Source of the DNA: Pseudomonas nicosulfuronedens
Lineage (GTDB): Bacteria; Pseudomonadota; Gammaproteobacteria; Pseudomonadales; Pseudomonadaceae
Direction of reading: 5' to 3'
Assembly: GCF_005877905.1 (NCBI RefSeq)
Contig: NZ_SWDV01000003.1
Location: 267,512-331,511 of the forward strand
DNA: 64,000 nt
Of this stretch, positions 8,390 through 16,788 are shown piece after piece; position 1 is the first letter of the stretch, and each line of letters begins with the position of its first letter. The position numbers and the translations under genes were made by a program. Below the pieces are notes generated by a model. That model saw only the letters and a program-made list of their open reading frames with translations, was not told where the DNA came from and made no database searches.

Positions 8390-8399
8390 GCTGTCATGG

Positions 8400-9389
8400 T
8401 CAGCGTCGGTAGCCATTGGCCTCGATGGAGATCGCGTCTGAGCGGCATTCCTTGCGATCTCCGCTGCGTTGTGCGGCGAAGTGGCTGTCCAGGATTGCCT
8501 TGACTGTTCGTGCGCCCCTGAAGTCCCGGGGCAGGGTGATGCGCACTTCTTCCAGGTAGCCGCCGCGGCAGATCAACAGGACGTTGTTGGCCGCTGCCGT
8601 ACTACCCAATTCATCGGTCAGTTTCGAATAGAGCTCCCGCTTCGATATCGTGCCGCCGACGTGTTCGCGGACATAGCTGCCTGGAGCCGAGTCGTTGAAG
8701 GATTTCGTCAGGTCCACCGCCAGGCGGAAATAGTCGTCGTCGGACAGGCTCGTCTGGCAGACGCCGTGCTTCTTCCATTCGTAGTTGCCGAATTGGGTGC
8801 TGAACTGGAAGTTGGGCATCCACGGCTTGATGTACTCCAGGGTCGAGTTGCTCAGCTCCAGGGATGCCCCTCGGCAGTTGCCGTAGCGCTTGCCGCATGG
8901 CGTCTTGTTCGGCCACAACCCGTGCAATGTGAAGTTCGACACCGCCAACCGGCCATCCTTCATGGCCTGGCACTCGGGCTTTGCGCCACCAGCCGGGTTA
9001 TGCACGCAGAAGCCTGGCTGCCAGGTCAGGGCCAGCACGTAGCTGTCGTAGGTGTCGGCGATGCTGCACTGGGCGGCTGCGCCACTGCCGAGCTGCAGCC
9101 CGGTGACCGTGCCGCAGTCTGCCGATACCCAGCGCACGTCGTTTCCCCCGCCAGGAATCCGTAGCCGGACCCACTGGTACTCTTCCTTGTTGACCTCCAG
9201 GACCCGGTAGGTCTCGCCGGGCTGGACGAAGCGAGAGCCGGGATTGGTGCCGTTCTTGAAGGACTGGTAGGCCTCGCAGCGGGTCGATGCCTCGAAAGTC
9301 CCCTGGGTCGCCTCAACGGCGTGCGCAGTGAAGAACGGAGCAAGCGACAGGGCGGCGAGTAGCCCGAGCGCGGTGTATTTCCCTGTCAT
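8400..9389 (-). CDS. Secreted ribonuclease T2 family protein
   Basis: A 329-residue exported endoribonuclease. Residues 1-24 are a signal peptide ending at AHA. Residues about 28-95 form an extra Cys-containing N-terminal region with an SH3-like look (PGETYRVLEV, YQWVRLR). The RNase T2 domain follows: LTWQPGFC (121-128), active-site segment CAS I FTLHGLWP (153-160, H156) and CAS II EWKKHGVC (204-211, E204 and H208). All three catalytic positions are present, so activity is expected: cleavage of RNA through 2',3'-cyclic phosphates in the periplasm or outside. It is downstream of, and 34 bases from, the MBL-fold gene in one transcription unit. Confidence 0.88.
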   Translation of the reverse strand: MTGKYTALGLLAALSLAPFFTAHAVEATQGTFEASTRCEAYQSFKNGTNPGSRFVQPGETYRVLEVNKEEYQWVRLRIPGGGNDVRWVSADCGTVTGLQLGSGAAAQCSIADTYDSYVLALTWQPGFCVHNPAGGAKPECQAMKDGRLAVSNFTLHGLWPNKTPCGKRYGNCRGASLELSNSTLEYIKPWMPNFQFSTQFGNYEWKKHGVCQTSLSDDDYFRLAVDLTKSFNDSAPGSYVREHVGGTISKRELYSKLTDELGSTAAANNVLLICRGGYLEEVRITLPRDFRGARTVKAILDSHFAAQRSGDRKECRSDAISIEANGYRR

Positions 9390-9423
9390 GTTCCATCCAT
9401 TTGACGGGTGCGGTAGGGGCGGT

Positions 9424-10908
9424 CTATTGATCCAGGCTGAGCACTTTTCCCTGCCGGGAGAACCAGTGCATATCGAATTCGACGCCGCCGGCTCTTGGGC
9501 GCTCGAGCTTCTGCGCCATGAGTACCCGCTCGCCGTCGGTCCTGAGGGTAATCATGCCGTAGGTGGCGACGACCCGCTCCTTGGCGCTCAGCAGCGTATC
9601 GATTTCCTTGCCGATCTGCTTCCTGCGCTTTTCGCTGGCAGCCGGAAATTCGTCGAACAGCTTGCGTATCTTGTCGCTGTTGTAGGGGCTCAGGGATCTG
9701 AATTCCGGTGACGAACGCATCAGCTCGGTGCTGAAGATGCAGGGTCGTTCTCCGCGACTATGCCTGCCGATTGCGCCGAGCGTGTCTGGACGCGGGTGGC
9801 AGTGGGGCTCTTCGTCGCCACTGGAGATGACGGTGGCTGCGGCGTTGATGGCACGCAGGAAGGTGGTGGAGAAGTCGGCCGAACCGTGGTGACAGGATTT
9901 GGCGATATCGGCACCGAAATGCTTTCTCGCAATCGCCAGGTAGTCCGCCCACTCGGTTGCGCTGGCATTCTCCGACGGAGCGTCGCGTTTTGTCTTCTGC
10001 TTCAGGAGGTGGTTTTCTGCCGGGGTGTTCAGGTCGCCGCCCAGCAGGAAGCGCAACTCACCGTAACGCAACAGCAGAACGATGGAGTGGCCGTTCTTGG
10101 ACTCGCCGAGGGTGTTGCCGAGCTTGGGGAGGCCCAGCCTGCCTCCCGCTTCCAGCGGAATGGGGCCGAGGATTTCGATGCTCAATGGCTTCCGGCCGTC
10201 TGCACGGGGACTTTGATCGAAGCCCGGCAGGTAGTTGTCCAGGGCCGTGATCCCCTGGGTGCGTTGTGGGCCGGCGGCTTTCAGTACTTGCAGGTATTTC
10301 GACGAGTCGCCTGGGTGTTCGGCCAGCAGTTTCTCGAGGTCTTCCGGCGCGCGGATCAGCTCCGTATAACAGGCGGTGCCTTGGATATCCTCCCTTTCGC
10401 CAAGACCGCCTGCCGTCGAAGCGGCTTTCCGCTGGACCAGTGTGTTGTGGTAGATGCGTTCGAAGCTGAAGTGGGGGCTCTCGAACAGCGTCGCGAAACC
10501 GCCATAGTGGTCCTCATCGCCGTGACTCATGACCGCAAACTTGAAGCCGACCTTTTTCGGATCGCTGCCGGGGCGGCCAACTCGCAGATTGAAGCGCCAG
10601 GAGAGGAACCGCAGCATATTGCTGCCAGCGCCTGCATCCACCAGCGCGAACTCGTTGTCAGGGGTGACGATGAACGCGCCATCGCCCTGGCCGACATCGA
10701 CGAAGTTGATTTCCAGCAGCCGTTCGGGCGTCGTCCTGTCGCGCCGCAGCCAGCCGCGCTCGCGGCGAGCTTCGACCTCCAGCCAGTCGCCGTGGTCCTG
10801 TTGCACCACGATTTCATCGCCCCAGAGCAACTGCTGGATGGGTTTGCCGTCCTGAGCATCGAGAATGAAGACGTTTTTCGGGCCTGCGAAAACCAGATCG
10901 TTCGCCAT
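9424..10908 (-). CDS. SH3-like plus ComEC-type metallo-beta-lactamase-fold protein
   Basis: A 494-residue protein with no signal peptide or membrane segment. Residues 1-58 look like a bacterial SH3-type domain (GDEIVVQQDHGDWLEVEA, RGWLRR). Residues 66-380 form a metallo-hydrolase domain of the ComEC kind: FVDVGQGD (69-76), SHGDEDHYGG (128-137), LLGGDLN (288-294), CHHGSAD (339-345) and ISSGDEEPHCHP (361-372). These supply the two-metal site, so a phosphodiesterase or nuclease is likely. ComEC proteins use this domain on incoming DNA, but here the transport channel is missing. About 110 further residues follow. It is first in a two-gene unit with a secreted RNase T2. Substrate unknown. Confidence 0.75.
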   Translation of the reverse strand: MANDLVFAGPKNVFILDAQDGKPIQQLLWGDEIVVQQDHGDWLEVEARRERGWLRRDRTTPERLLEINFVDVGQGDGAFIVTPDNEFALVDAGAGSNMLRFLSWRFNLRVGRPGSDPKKVGFKFAVMSHGDEDHYGGFATLFESPHFSFERIYHNTLVQRKAASTAGGLGEREDIQGTACYTELIRAPEDLEKLLAEHPGDSSKYLQVLKAAGPQRTQGITALDNYLPGFDQSPRADGRKPLSIEILGPIPLEAGGRLGLPKLGNTLGESKNGHSIVLLLRYGELRFLLGGDLNTPAENHLLKQKTKRDAPSENASATEWADYLAIARKHFGADIAKSCHHGSADFSTTFLRAINAAATVISSGDEEPHCHPRPDTLGAIGRHSRGERPCIFSTELMRSSPEFRSLSPYNSDKIRKLFDEFPAASEKRRKQIGKEIDTLLSAKERVVATYGMITLRTDGERVLMAQKLERPRAGGVEFDMHWFSRQGKVLSLDQ

Positions 10909-11173
10909 GCTGCACCTCTTGTGCTGATGTCCGTACCGTGGGATGGGGAATCGGCGTCAGGACTGGCAGCGCAAGCAGTCGTAGTGGACTGATGTGCACC
11001 TCTGAGCGGGCGTCGTTCGGTATAGATGGCCTGTTGATATCGGGCAAGGTTGGCCGGGCTGCGGGGTTGACGATTGACTGGCCGGGGGACCTGGGGCGCT
11101 GGCGCTTGTCGTGGTGACGGTGCTCTGGATCGCGTGGTGATTGAAGTGAGACCGCCTGTCGGGATTCCTGATT

Positions 11174-11191
11174 TGTAGGAATTCCGCTACA
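11174..11191. promoter_or_regulatory. TGTAG-N8-CTACA dyad, candidate operator
   Basis: Perfect 5-bp arms at 11174-11178 and 11187-11191 around GAATTCCG. The layout resembles the 18-bp GacA-type upstream site (TGTAAG-N6-CTTACA) but differs at one position in each arm, so binding by GacA or a related LuxR-type regulator is only a possibility. It lies about 80 bp before the start of the receiver-like gene. Confidence 0.35.
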
Positions 11192-11239
11192 TGCGATTAG
11201 GACTCGTCTGATAAGAAAAGCGGCAAATCGTCGCTAAAT

Positions 11240-11266
11240 TGGCCTCGTCAAAATTTTTCGAGGCCA
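11240..11266 (+). promoter_or_regulatory. Hairpin covering the ribosome site of the receiver-like gene
   Basis: Arms TGGCCTCG (11240-11247) and CGAGGCCA (11259-11266) pair perfectly over 8 bp with an 11-base AT-rich loop. The GAGG that serves the ATG at 11272 lies inside the right arm (11260-11263), so the folded RNA would hide it. Confidence 0.5.
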
Positions 11267-11271
11267 TCGAT

Positions 11272-11769
11272 ATGGCAACCATTTCCCGTAGGGCCATGGT
11301 GCTGTGCTCGCACCCCGGCCGGCTGTTGAACTACAGCGTGCTGCTCAATCGCCTGGAGTTCTACCACCTGAGCCTGTGCCTGAACCTGGACGAAGTGCGC
11401 AAGGCGCTCTCGGGTCGGCAGCGCTACAGCCTGTTCATCCATGATGACTTCCGCCCCGGCCCCAACGAGCTGATGAGCCTGAAGGCGCTTAGCCAGAGCA
11501 ATACCTTCCGCCAGTTCCTGTTGGTAGGGAACTACAGTGCCGAGGAGAAGCGTGGCCTGATGCAGTGGGCCTGGGCTAACCGCGTACCGTTGCTGGATGT
11601 GCTGGACAAGCCGTTGTCCCTGGCGCAGCTGCGTGAAGTGACCGGCAGCATGGTGCTCTATCACAGCGAAGACCAGCAGCCGATCCGCAAGTCGGTGGGG
11701 GAGTTCCGTGACTTCGCTCCGGCCGCTGACTTGCCGCCGGCCCGCATCGGTTGCGAGTGCCGCGGCTGA
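11272..11769 (+). CDS. Degenerate receiver-like protein
   Basis: A 165-residue protein. Residues 1-128 fold-match a response-regulator receiver by pattern: a hydrophobic first strand (AMVLCSH), an LFIHDDFRPGP segment where the phosphoacceptor strand would lie, and VLDKPLSLAQLRE, like the conserved K-P before the last helix. The first acidic pair of true receivers is missing (CSHPG), so phosphorylation in the usual way is doubtful. The tail (130-165) is polar and ends CECRG. No output domain. The ATG at 11272 follows GAGG by 8 bases. Function unknown; a protein-protein adaptor near the che cluster is a guess. Confidence 0.55.
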   Translation: MATISRRAMVLCSHPGRLLNYSVLLNRLEFYHLSLCLNLDEVRKALSGRQRYSLFIHDDFRPGPNELMSLKALSQSNTFRQFLLVGNYSAEEKRGLMQWAWANRVPLLDVLDKPLSLAQLREVTGSMVLYHSEDQQPIRKSVGEFRDFAPAADLPPARIGCECRG

Positions 11770-11775
11770 GAAGGA

Positions 11776-12117
11776 CTACCTGCGCCGGGAGTCCGGGCCT
11801 TCCAGCAACAGGGGCATCGCGTCGGGCGGTGCCCCTGGCTTGTCGTTCAGCGGGCTCTTGCCCTTGAGGTACCAGGCGAAGGCAATGACCTCGGCGATGG
11901 TGCGGTAAAGCGCTTCGGGAATCGCGTCTCCCAGTTCCAGGCGCGCCAGCAGGCGCACCAGCTCGCCATTCTCGTAGATCGGCACCTCGTGGTGGCGGGC
12001 GATGGCGAGGATGGTTTCCGCCAGTTCATCGTCGCCCTTGGCGGTGAGGGTCGGCGCGCTCTGCCCGTCGTAGTTGAGTGCGATGGCCTGGCGTGGTGCC
12101 TTTCTGGGCTTCTTCAT
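11776..12117 (-). CDS. Stand-alone FlhB/EscU C-terminal domain protein
   Basis: A 113-residue protein matching only the cytoplasmic tail of FlhB-type export switch proteins (PRQAIALNYDG, AETILAIARHHEVPIYENGELVRLLARLELGDAIPEALY). The autocleavage motif NPTH is absent; NYDG occupies that region, and the membrane part of FlhB is missing. Paralogues of this sort are known in many flagellated Gram-negatives (often called FhlB-like) and may substitute for the FlhB tail in hook-length switching. The start ATG overlaps the stop of the FliK-like gene by 4 bases (12114-12117), so the two are translationally coupled. Confidence 0.75.
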   Translation of the reverse strand: MKKPRKAPRQAIALNYDGQSAPTLTAKGDDELAETILAIARHHEVPIYENGELVRLLARLELGDAIPEALYRTIAEVIAFAWYLKGKSPLNDKPGAPPDAMPLLLEGPDSRRR

Positions 12118-13724
12118 GCGGTCTCGTCCACCCAGCGTTGTTCCACCGCCGTGCGCGCGCCCTGGGGCGGCTTGCCCTGGCGGCAGCTCAGCTCGCCCAC
12201 GGTAAGGCCGGCGTCGTTCAGGCGTTGGCGCAGCGTGCCCAGTTCGCCATCGATGAGGTTGGCGGTGGCGGCGTGTTCGGCCCACAGTTGGGTGCCGATG
12301 CTGCCGTGGGCCAGAGTGGCCTGGACTTGCAGCGGGCCAAGGCTGTCCAGGTCGAAGGCTAGATCGACGCGCCAGAGCATTTCGCGCGTCTGCTGCTCGC
12401 GCTCGCTTGCCGGGCTGTCTTTTTCTTCCTGCTGGATACGCACCTGGATCGGCACCATCTGCTGTTGATGGCGCAGGGGGATTTCCAGCTGCCAGGTATT
12501 CACTACCGTGCCATCGGGTAGCACGTCGCTTTGCGCCAGGCTGCCCAACTGGTGGGTCTGCAGGCGAGAGACCGCAGCGGCGGCCAGCTTGAGCAGCGAT
12601 TCGAGATCGCCTTCTTCTTCCAGCTCATTGGCCAGCCGGCCGGGGAGCGGAAAGCTGACCGGTGGCGGTGTGCGCCCACTGGTCTGGCCAATCACGCCGA
12701 GGGCATTGCGTACGAACGCCGGCATGGCTTGTGCCAGGTTGTTGGCGCCGGCCAGGGCGGTGCCCGGCAGGTTGCCGAGCACCGCCGCTGCCGTTCCACC
12801 CTGGACGGTAGGCAGCAGTTGGGCGATCAGCCGCAGCAGGTTGGCCTTGAGATCCTGGGGCAAACCCTCCACTCCGCGCAGCAGCTGCCCTTCGAGGAAG
12901 GCGCCGCTTTGCTGGAAGGCCTGGGCCACGCCCTTGGCATCACTGAGCTGGCGGATGTCGGGCAGCGCGCCGAGCAACTTGTCCACCGACTGGCGCAATT
13001 CCGGGCTCAAGTCCGGGTTGTTGCCGACGCCTTGCAGTGCCTTGAACAGGTTATCCAGCGGGCCCTGGCGGTTCTGCTGGGCGCCGAGTTGAAGGCTCAG
13101 GTCGAGCTGGTCCAGGCGGGCGTTCATGGGCAGGAACTGCAGGGCCTGCTGGTCCTGCACGCGGGCGCTGAGCAGGCTGTTGAGCGGTAACGGGTTGGGT
13201 GATTCGAGGCTCAGCTGGCGCCCGGCCAGCGGCGTGTTGAGCAGGGTTACCAGCACCTTGTAGACCACCTGTTCGGCCTTGCCCTGGGCGATCAATTGGC
13301 TGGCGTCCACCTTGCCCTGGATCAGCGTGCCAACCGGCAGCACATCGAGGTCGAGACTGCCCAGCGGTGCCTGGCTGGCGCCGCCAAGGCCGAGTGGGCC
13401 GAGGCTTGGTTGGGTCAGCAGGGTGGCGGCGAGGCTGGTCTGGTTCAGCGTCGAAAGTTGCAGGGTGCTGCCCTTGGGCAGCGCCTGCGGGCTTTCCGCC
13501 ACCAGCAGGGCTTGCTGGCCGCTGGCCATGGTCAGGCGCAGCAGCAGCTGGAAATTCACCTGCCCGTCGCGCACAGCCAGTACTTCCGCGTGGGCCTTGT
13601 CTCCGGGCGGCAACAGGTCGCCGAGACTCTGCGCGAGCTTGAGCGTCAGCTCGGCCGCGCTCTGCGTGCTGCGCAGCGACGGGGTAGGCGGTAGCGGACG
13701 GGAAGCGCCAATTTCACTCGGCAT
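12114..13724 (-). CDS. FliK-like hook-length control domain protein
   Basis: A 536-residue Gln/Leu-rich protein from the ATG at 13724 (AGG 8 bases upstream; the frame is open further but without a ribosome site). The last roughly 90 residues match the Flg_hook domain of FliK: LRHQQQMVPIQVRIQQEE, WRVDLAFDLDSLGPLQVQATL and a final LTVGELSCRQG. The long N-terminal part carries repeated L-rich helical segments, as expected of a secreted molecular ruler. The pair FliK-like/FlhB-tail is encoded away from the main flagellar clusters, between che and ccm, an arrangement also seen in P. aeruginosa (recollection). Role in hook or another export-length control is inferred. Confidence 0.7.
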   Translation of the reverse strand: MPSEIGASRPLPPTPSLRSTQSAAELTLKLAQSLGDLLPPGDKAHAEVLAVRDGQVNFQLLLRLTMASGQQALLVAESPQALPKGSTLQLSTLNQTSLAATLLTQPSLGPLGLGGASQAPLGSLDLDVLPVGTLIQGKVDASQLIAQGKAEQVVYKVLVTLLNTPLAGRQLSLESPNPLPLNSLLSARVQDQQALQFLPMNARLDQLDLSLQLGAQQNRQGPLDNLFKALQGVGNNPDLSPELRQSVDKLLGALPDIRQLSDAKGVAQAFQQSGAFLEGQLLRGVEGLPQDLKANLLRLIAQLLPTVQGGTAAAVLGNLPGTALAGANNLAQAMPAFVRNALGVIGQTSGRTPPPVSFPLPGRLANELEEEGDLESLLKLAAAAVSRLQTHQLGSLAQSDVLPDGTVVNTWQLEIPLRHQQQMVPIQVRIQQEEKDSPASEREQQTREMLWRVDLAFDLDSLGPLQVQATLAHGSIGTQLWAEHAATANLIDGELGTLRQRLNDAGLTVGELSCRQGKPPQGARTAVEQRWVDETA

Positions 13725-13879
13725 CGTGGACCTGCAGGCGGCGTGACGGGGGTGCGCCCAGTGTATCGGCGGCGGTTGCGCGCACTTTAGACCGTCCGGC
13801 GGCAGGAGGGCAGGGCGGCGGCTGCGCATAGACCCAGCTCAAGGTGCGCTGATTTGACGTTACACCCTGTCGAAAAACC

Positions 13880-13911
13880 TGACGTCGGGCGTAGGAACGG
13901 CTGTGTATAAT
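13880..13911 (+). promoter_or_regulatory. Candidate sigma70 promoter of the ccm operon
   Basis: A perfect TATAAT at 13906-13911 preceded by TGTG (extended -10 style). The best -35 is CTGACG at 13880-13885 with a long 20-base spacer, so the -10 does most of the work. It lies 85 bp before ccmA. Confidence 0.5.
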
Positions 13912-13995
13912 GCGCCGCCCGAGGCCGTGCTTGGCGGCCCGCGCGGTATGGCCGCTTTTTTGCACCACTGACTGTTTTCTGCCCGACGGTTGCCG

Positions 13996-14652
13996 ATGCC
14001 CTTGAACCATCCCCTCCTCGAAACCGTGGCGCTCGCCTGCGAGCGGGACTGGCGCATGCTGTTCGAGCGTCTCGATTTGCGACTGGGCGCCGGCGAAATG
14101 CTACAGATCGTCGGCCCCAACGGCAGCGGCAAGACCAGCCTGCTGCGCCTGCTCAGCGGGCTGATGCAGCCCACTGCCGGCGAGGTGCTGCTCAATGGCA
14201 AGCCGCTGATCGAGCAGCGCCATGAACTGGCTCGCCTGCTGCTGTGGATAGGCCACGCCGCCGGCATCAAAGGCCTGCTCACCGCCGAGGAAAACCTTGC
14301 CTGGCTCTGCGCCCTGCACCAGCCGGCCAACCGCGATGCCATCTGGCAAGCACTGGAAGCCGTTGGCCTGCGCGGCTTCGAGGACGTTCCCTGCCATACC
14401 CTGTCCGCCGGCCAGCAGCGCCGCGTGGCCCTGGCGCGCCTTTACCTGGACGCGCCGCCGCTGTGGATCCTCGACGAACCCTTTACCGCCCTGGACAAGC
14501 AGGGCGTGGCGCAGCTGGAAGAGCACCTGGCTGGCCATTGCGAACGCGGTGGCCTGGTCGTGCTGACTACCCACCACACCCTCGAACGCATGCCGCAAGG
14601 CTACCGCGCCCTCGACCTCGGCCAGCACGCACGGGAGGTGGCGGCGCGATGA
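13996..14652 (+). CDS. ccmA: Cytochrome c maturation ATPase CcmA
   Basis: A 218-residue ABC ATPase. Walker [10 protein letters not shown] lies near residues 38-46, the signature is [14 protein letters not shown], Walker B is LWILDEPF and the switch His is in TTHHTLE. With CcmB it powers release of haem-loaded CcmE from CcmC at the inner membrane. The ATG at 13996 is preferred over a TTG two codons earlier. The stop overlaps the ccmB start (ATGA). First gene of a nine-gene System I operon. Confidence 0.95.
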   Translation: MPLNHPLLETVALACERDWRMLFERLDLRLGAGEMLQIVGPNGSGKTSLLRLLSGLMQPTAGEVLLNGKPLIEQRHELARLLLWIGHAAGIKGLLTAEENLAWLCALHQPANRDAIWQALEAVGLRGFEDVPCHTLSAGQQRRVALARLYLDAPPLWILDEPFTALDKQGVAQLEEHLAGHCERGGLVVLTTHHTLERMPQGYRALDLGQHAREVAAR

Positions 14653-15320
14653 GCAACGTCTTCACCCTGCTGCTCGCCCGCGAAGCGCGCCTGCTGTTCC
14701 GCCGTCCGGCGGAGCTGGCTAATCCTTTGGTGTTCTTCGCCATCGTCATCGCGCTGTTCCCGCTGGCGGTCGGCCCCGAATCGGAAATGCTCAAGAACCT
14801 CTCGCCGGGGCTGGTCTGGGTCGCGGCTTTGCTGGCGGTGCTGCTGTCGCTGGATGGCCTGTTCCGCAGCGATTTCGAGGATGGTTCTTTAGAACAGTGG
14901 GTCCTTTCGCCGCACCCTCTGCCACTACTGGTCCTGGCCAAAGTGCTGGCACACTGGCTGGTTTCAGGGCTGGCCCTGGTGCTGCTGTCACCGCTGTTCG
15001 CCCTGATGCTGGGCTTGCCGGCGCGCTGCCTGCCGGACCTGCTGCTGTCGCTACTGCTGGGCACCCCGGTGCTGAGTCTGCTGGGCGCCGTGGGCGCGGC
15101 GCTCACCGTGGGCCTGAAGCGAGGCGGCCTGCTGCTGGCCTTGCTGATCCTGCCGCTCTACATTCCGGTGCTGATCCTGGGCAGCGGAGCACTGCAGGCG
15201 TCGCTGCAGGGGCTGCCCACCGCCGGGCACCTGTTGTGGTTGGCCAGCCTGACGGCGTTAGCATTGACGCTGACGCCCTTTGCCATCGCCGCCGGGCTGA
15301 AGATCAGCGTCGGCGAGTGA
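14649..15320 (+). CDS. ccmB: Haem exporter permease CcmB
   Basis: A 223-residue integral membrane protein with six hydrophobic segments; typical stretches are [37 protein letters not shown] and VLILGSGAL. It is the membrane partner of CcmA in the CcmABCD complex. The ATG overlaps the ccmA stop by 4 bases. Confidence 0.95.
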   Translation: MSNVFTLLLAREARLLFRRPAELANPLVFFAIVIALFPLAVGPESEMLKNLSPGLVWVAALLAVLLSLDGLFRSDFEDGSLEQWVLSPHPLPLLVLAKVLAHWLVSGLALVLLSPLFALMLGLPARCLPDLLLSLLLGTPVLSLLGAVGAALTVGLKRGGLLLALLILPLYIPVLILGSGALQASLQGLPTAGHLLWLASLTALALTLTPFAIAAGLKISVGE

Positions 15321-15385
15321 ACGAACGATCGCCGGGCTGGGAAGCGGCACCGGCGGCAGACTAGAGCTTTGAATTACAGAGCCTG

Positions 15386-16132
15386 ATGATGAACTGGACT
15401 TGGTTTCACAAGCTTGGCTCGCCCAAGTGGTTCTACGAGATCAGCGGACGCTGGATGCCCTGGTTCGCGGTCGCCGCGATCCTGCTGATGGTTGCCGGCA
15501 CCGTCTGGGGCTTGGCCTTCGCGCCGCCGGACTACCAGCAGGGCAACAGCTTCCGGATCATCTACATCCATGTGCCGGCGGCGTTCCTCGCCCAGTCCTG
15601 CTACGTGATGCTGGCGGTGGCCGGCGCGGTCGGGCTGATCTGGAAGATGAAGATCGCCGACGTCGCCGTGCAGTGCGCCGCGCCTATCGGCGCCTGGATG
15701 ACCTTCGTCGCGCTGGTCACCGGCGCCATCTGGGGCAAGCCGACCTGGGGCGCCTGGTGGGTCTGGGACGCGCGCCTGACTTCGATGCTGATCCTGCTGT
15801 TCCTGTATTTCGGCATCATCGCTCTCGGCCAGGCCATCACTAACAGAGACAGTGCGGCCAAGGCCTGCGCCGTGCTGGCCATCGTCGGTGTGGTGAACAT
15901 CCCGATCATCAAGTACTCGGTGGACTGGTGGAACACCCTGCACCAGCCGGCCACCTTCACCCTCACCGAGAAGCCGCCGATGCCGCCGGAGATGTGGATC
16001 CCGCTGCTGATGATGGTTGCCGGTTTCTACTGCTTCTTCGCCGTGGTGCTGATGATGCGCATGCGCCTGGAAGTGCTCAAGCGCGAAGCCCGCGCGAGCT
16101 GGGTCAAGGCCGAGGTGGAGCGCGCGCTATGA
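15386..16132 (+). CDS. ccmC: Haem transfer protein CcmC
   Basis: A 248-residue protein of the haem-handling family with six membrane helices. The tryptophan-rich [10 protein letters not shown] motif and flanking histidines ([14 protein letters not shown]) bind haem for loading onto CcmE. 65 bases separate it from ccmB. The start could be either of two adjacent ATGs (15386 or 15389). Its stop overlaps the ccmD start. Confidence 0.95.
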   Translation: MMNWTWFHKLGSPKWFYEISGRWMPWFAVAAILLMVAGTVWGLAFAPPDYQQGNSFRIIYIHVPAAFLAQSCYVMLAVAGAVGLIWKMKIADVAVQCAAPIGAWMTFVALVTGAIWGKPTWGAWWVWDARLTSMLILLFLYFGIIALGQAITNRDSAAKACAVLAIVGVVNIPIIKYSVDWWNTLHQPATFTLTEKPPMPPEMWIPLLMMVAGFYCFFAVVLMMRMRLEVLKREARASWVKAEVERAL

Positions 16133-16305
16133 GTTTCCAGTCCTTCTCCGATTTCCTCGCCATGGGACACCATGGCCCTTACGTGTGGTCCGCCTACGCC
16201 ATCTGCGCGGTGGTCCTGGCGATCAACGTCGTCTCGCCGATCGTGGCGCGCCGGCGTTACCTGCAAGAAGAGGCGCGTCGTCTGCGCCGGGAGGCCAGCA
16301 AGTGA
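16129..16305 (+). CDS. ccmD: Haem exporter subunit CcmD
   Basis: A 58-residue protein with one membrane helix (about 17-39) flanked by [15 protein letters not shown] and a basic cytoplasmic tail ([15 protein letters not shown]), the usual CcmD layout. It stabilises CcmC-CcmE within the ABC-type release complex. It overlaps both neighbours: the ATG lies in the end of ccmC and the stop TGA is shared with the GTG start of ccmE. Confidence 0.93.
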   Translation: MSFQSFSDFLAMGHHGPYVWSAYAICAVVLAINVVSPIVARRRYLQEEARRLRREASK

Positions 16306-16787
16306 ATCCGGTCCGCAAGAAGCGTCTGTACATCGTCCTCGCCATCGTCGCCGGCGTGGGCGTCGCCGTCAGCCTGGCGCTGTCGGCCCTGCAGGAAAAC
16401 ATCAACCTGTTCTATACCCCGACCCAGATCGCCAATGGCGAGGCGCCGCACGACACGCGCATCCGCGCCGGCGGCATGGTGGAGAAGGGCTCGCTCAAGC
16501 GCTCGGGGGACTCGCTGGACGTCGAATTCGTGGTCACCGACTTCGCCAAGGAGGTCACGGTGAAATACCGCGGCATCCTGCCGGACCTGTTCCGCGAAGG
16601 GCAGGGCATCGTCGCCCTGGGCAAGATCGACGAAGCCGGCGTGCTGACCGCCGACGAAGTCCTGGCCAAGCACGACGAGAAGTACATGCCGCCGGAAGTC
16701 ACCAAGGCGCTCAAGGACAGCGGCAAGCTGGAGCACTACGAAGCCAGCCAGAATGGCGGCGCTGCGCCGCAACAGGGGAGCAACTGA
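16302..16787 (+). CDS. ccmE: Periplasmic haem chaperone CcmE
   Basis: A 161-residue membrane-anchored chaperone. The GTG start at 16302 is fixed by the overlap with ccmD and gives [10 protein letters not shown] and an N-terminal anchor (8-28). The OB-fold domain follows, with the haem-binding motif [12 protein letters not shown] at residues 121-132: H124 is the covalent attachment site and Y128 the axial ligand. It carries haem to the CcmF/H ligase. Confidence 0.95.
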   Translation: MNPVRKKRLYIVLAIVAGVGVAVSLALSALQENINLFYTPTQIANGEAPHDTRIRAGGMVEKGSLKRSGDSLDVEFVVTDFAKEVTVKYRGILPDLFREGQGIVALGKIDEAGVLTADEVLAKHDEKYMPPEVTKALKDSGKLEHYEASQNGGAAPQQGSN

Positions 16788-16788
16788 C

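Larger units (their letters stand above)
8063..8399. other. Gene-free right part of the accessory insert
   Basis: This 337-bp stretch between the transposase start and the RNase T2 stop has no gene. It is clearly AT-richer than its surroundings from about 8130 to 8355. It holds two tandem copies of a 40-bp motif (8225-8308), a partial inverted copy near 8330-8348, the right 26-bp direct repeat (8354-8379) and a hairpin at 8370-8389. Confidence 0.7.
10909..11271. other. 363-bp intergenic region with dyads
   Basis: Upstream region shared by the minus-strand MBL gene and the plus-strand receiver-like gene. No gene is visible. It contains an 18-bp dyad at 11174-11191, with a partly overlapping GGAATTCC palindrome, and a hairpin at 11240-11266 over the ribosome site of the plus-strand gene. 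Confidence 0.6.

Noticed and set aside
8400..10908. Toxin-antitoxin reading of the MBL/RNase T2 pair
   Set aside because: The RNase has a signal peptide and the MBL protein is large with catalytic motifs; neither looks like an antitoxin.
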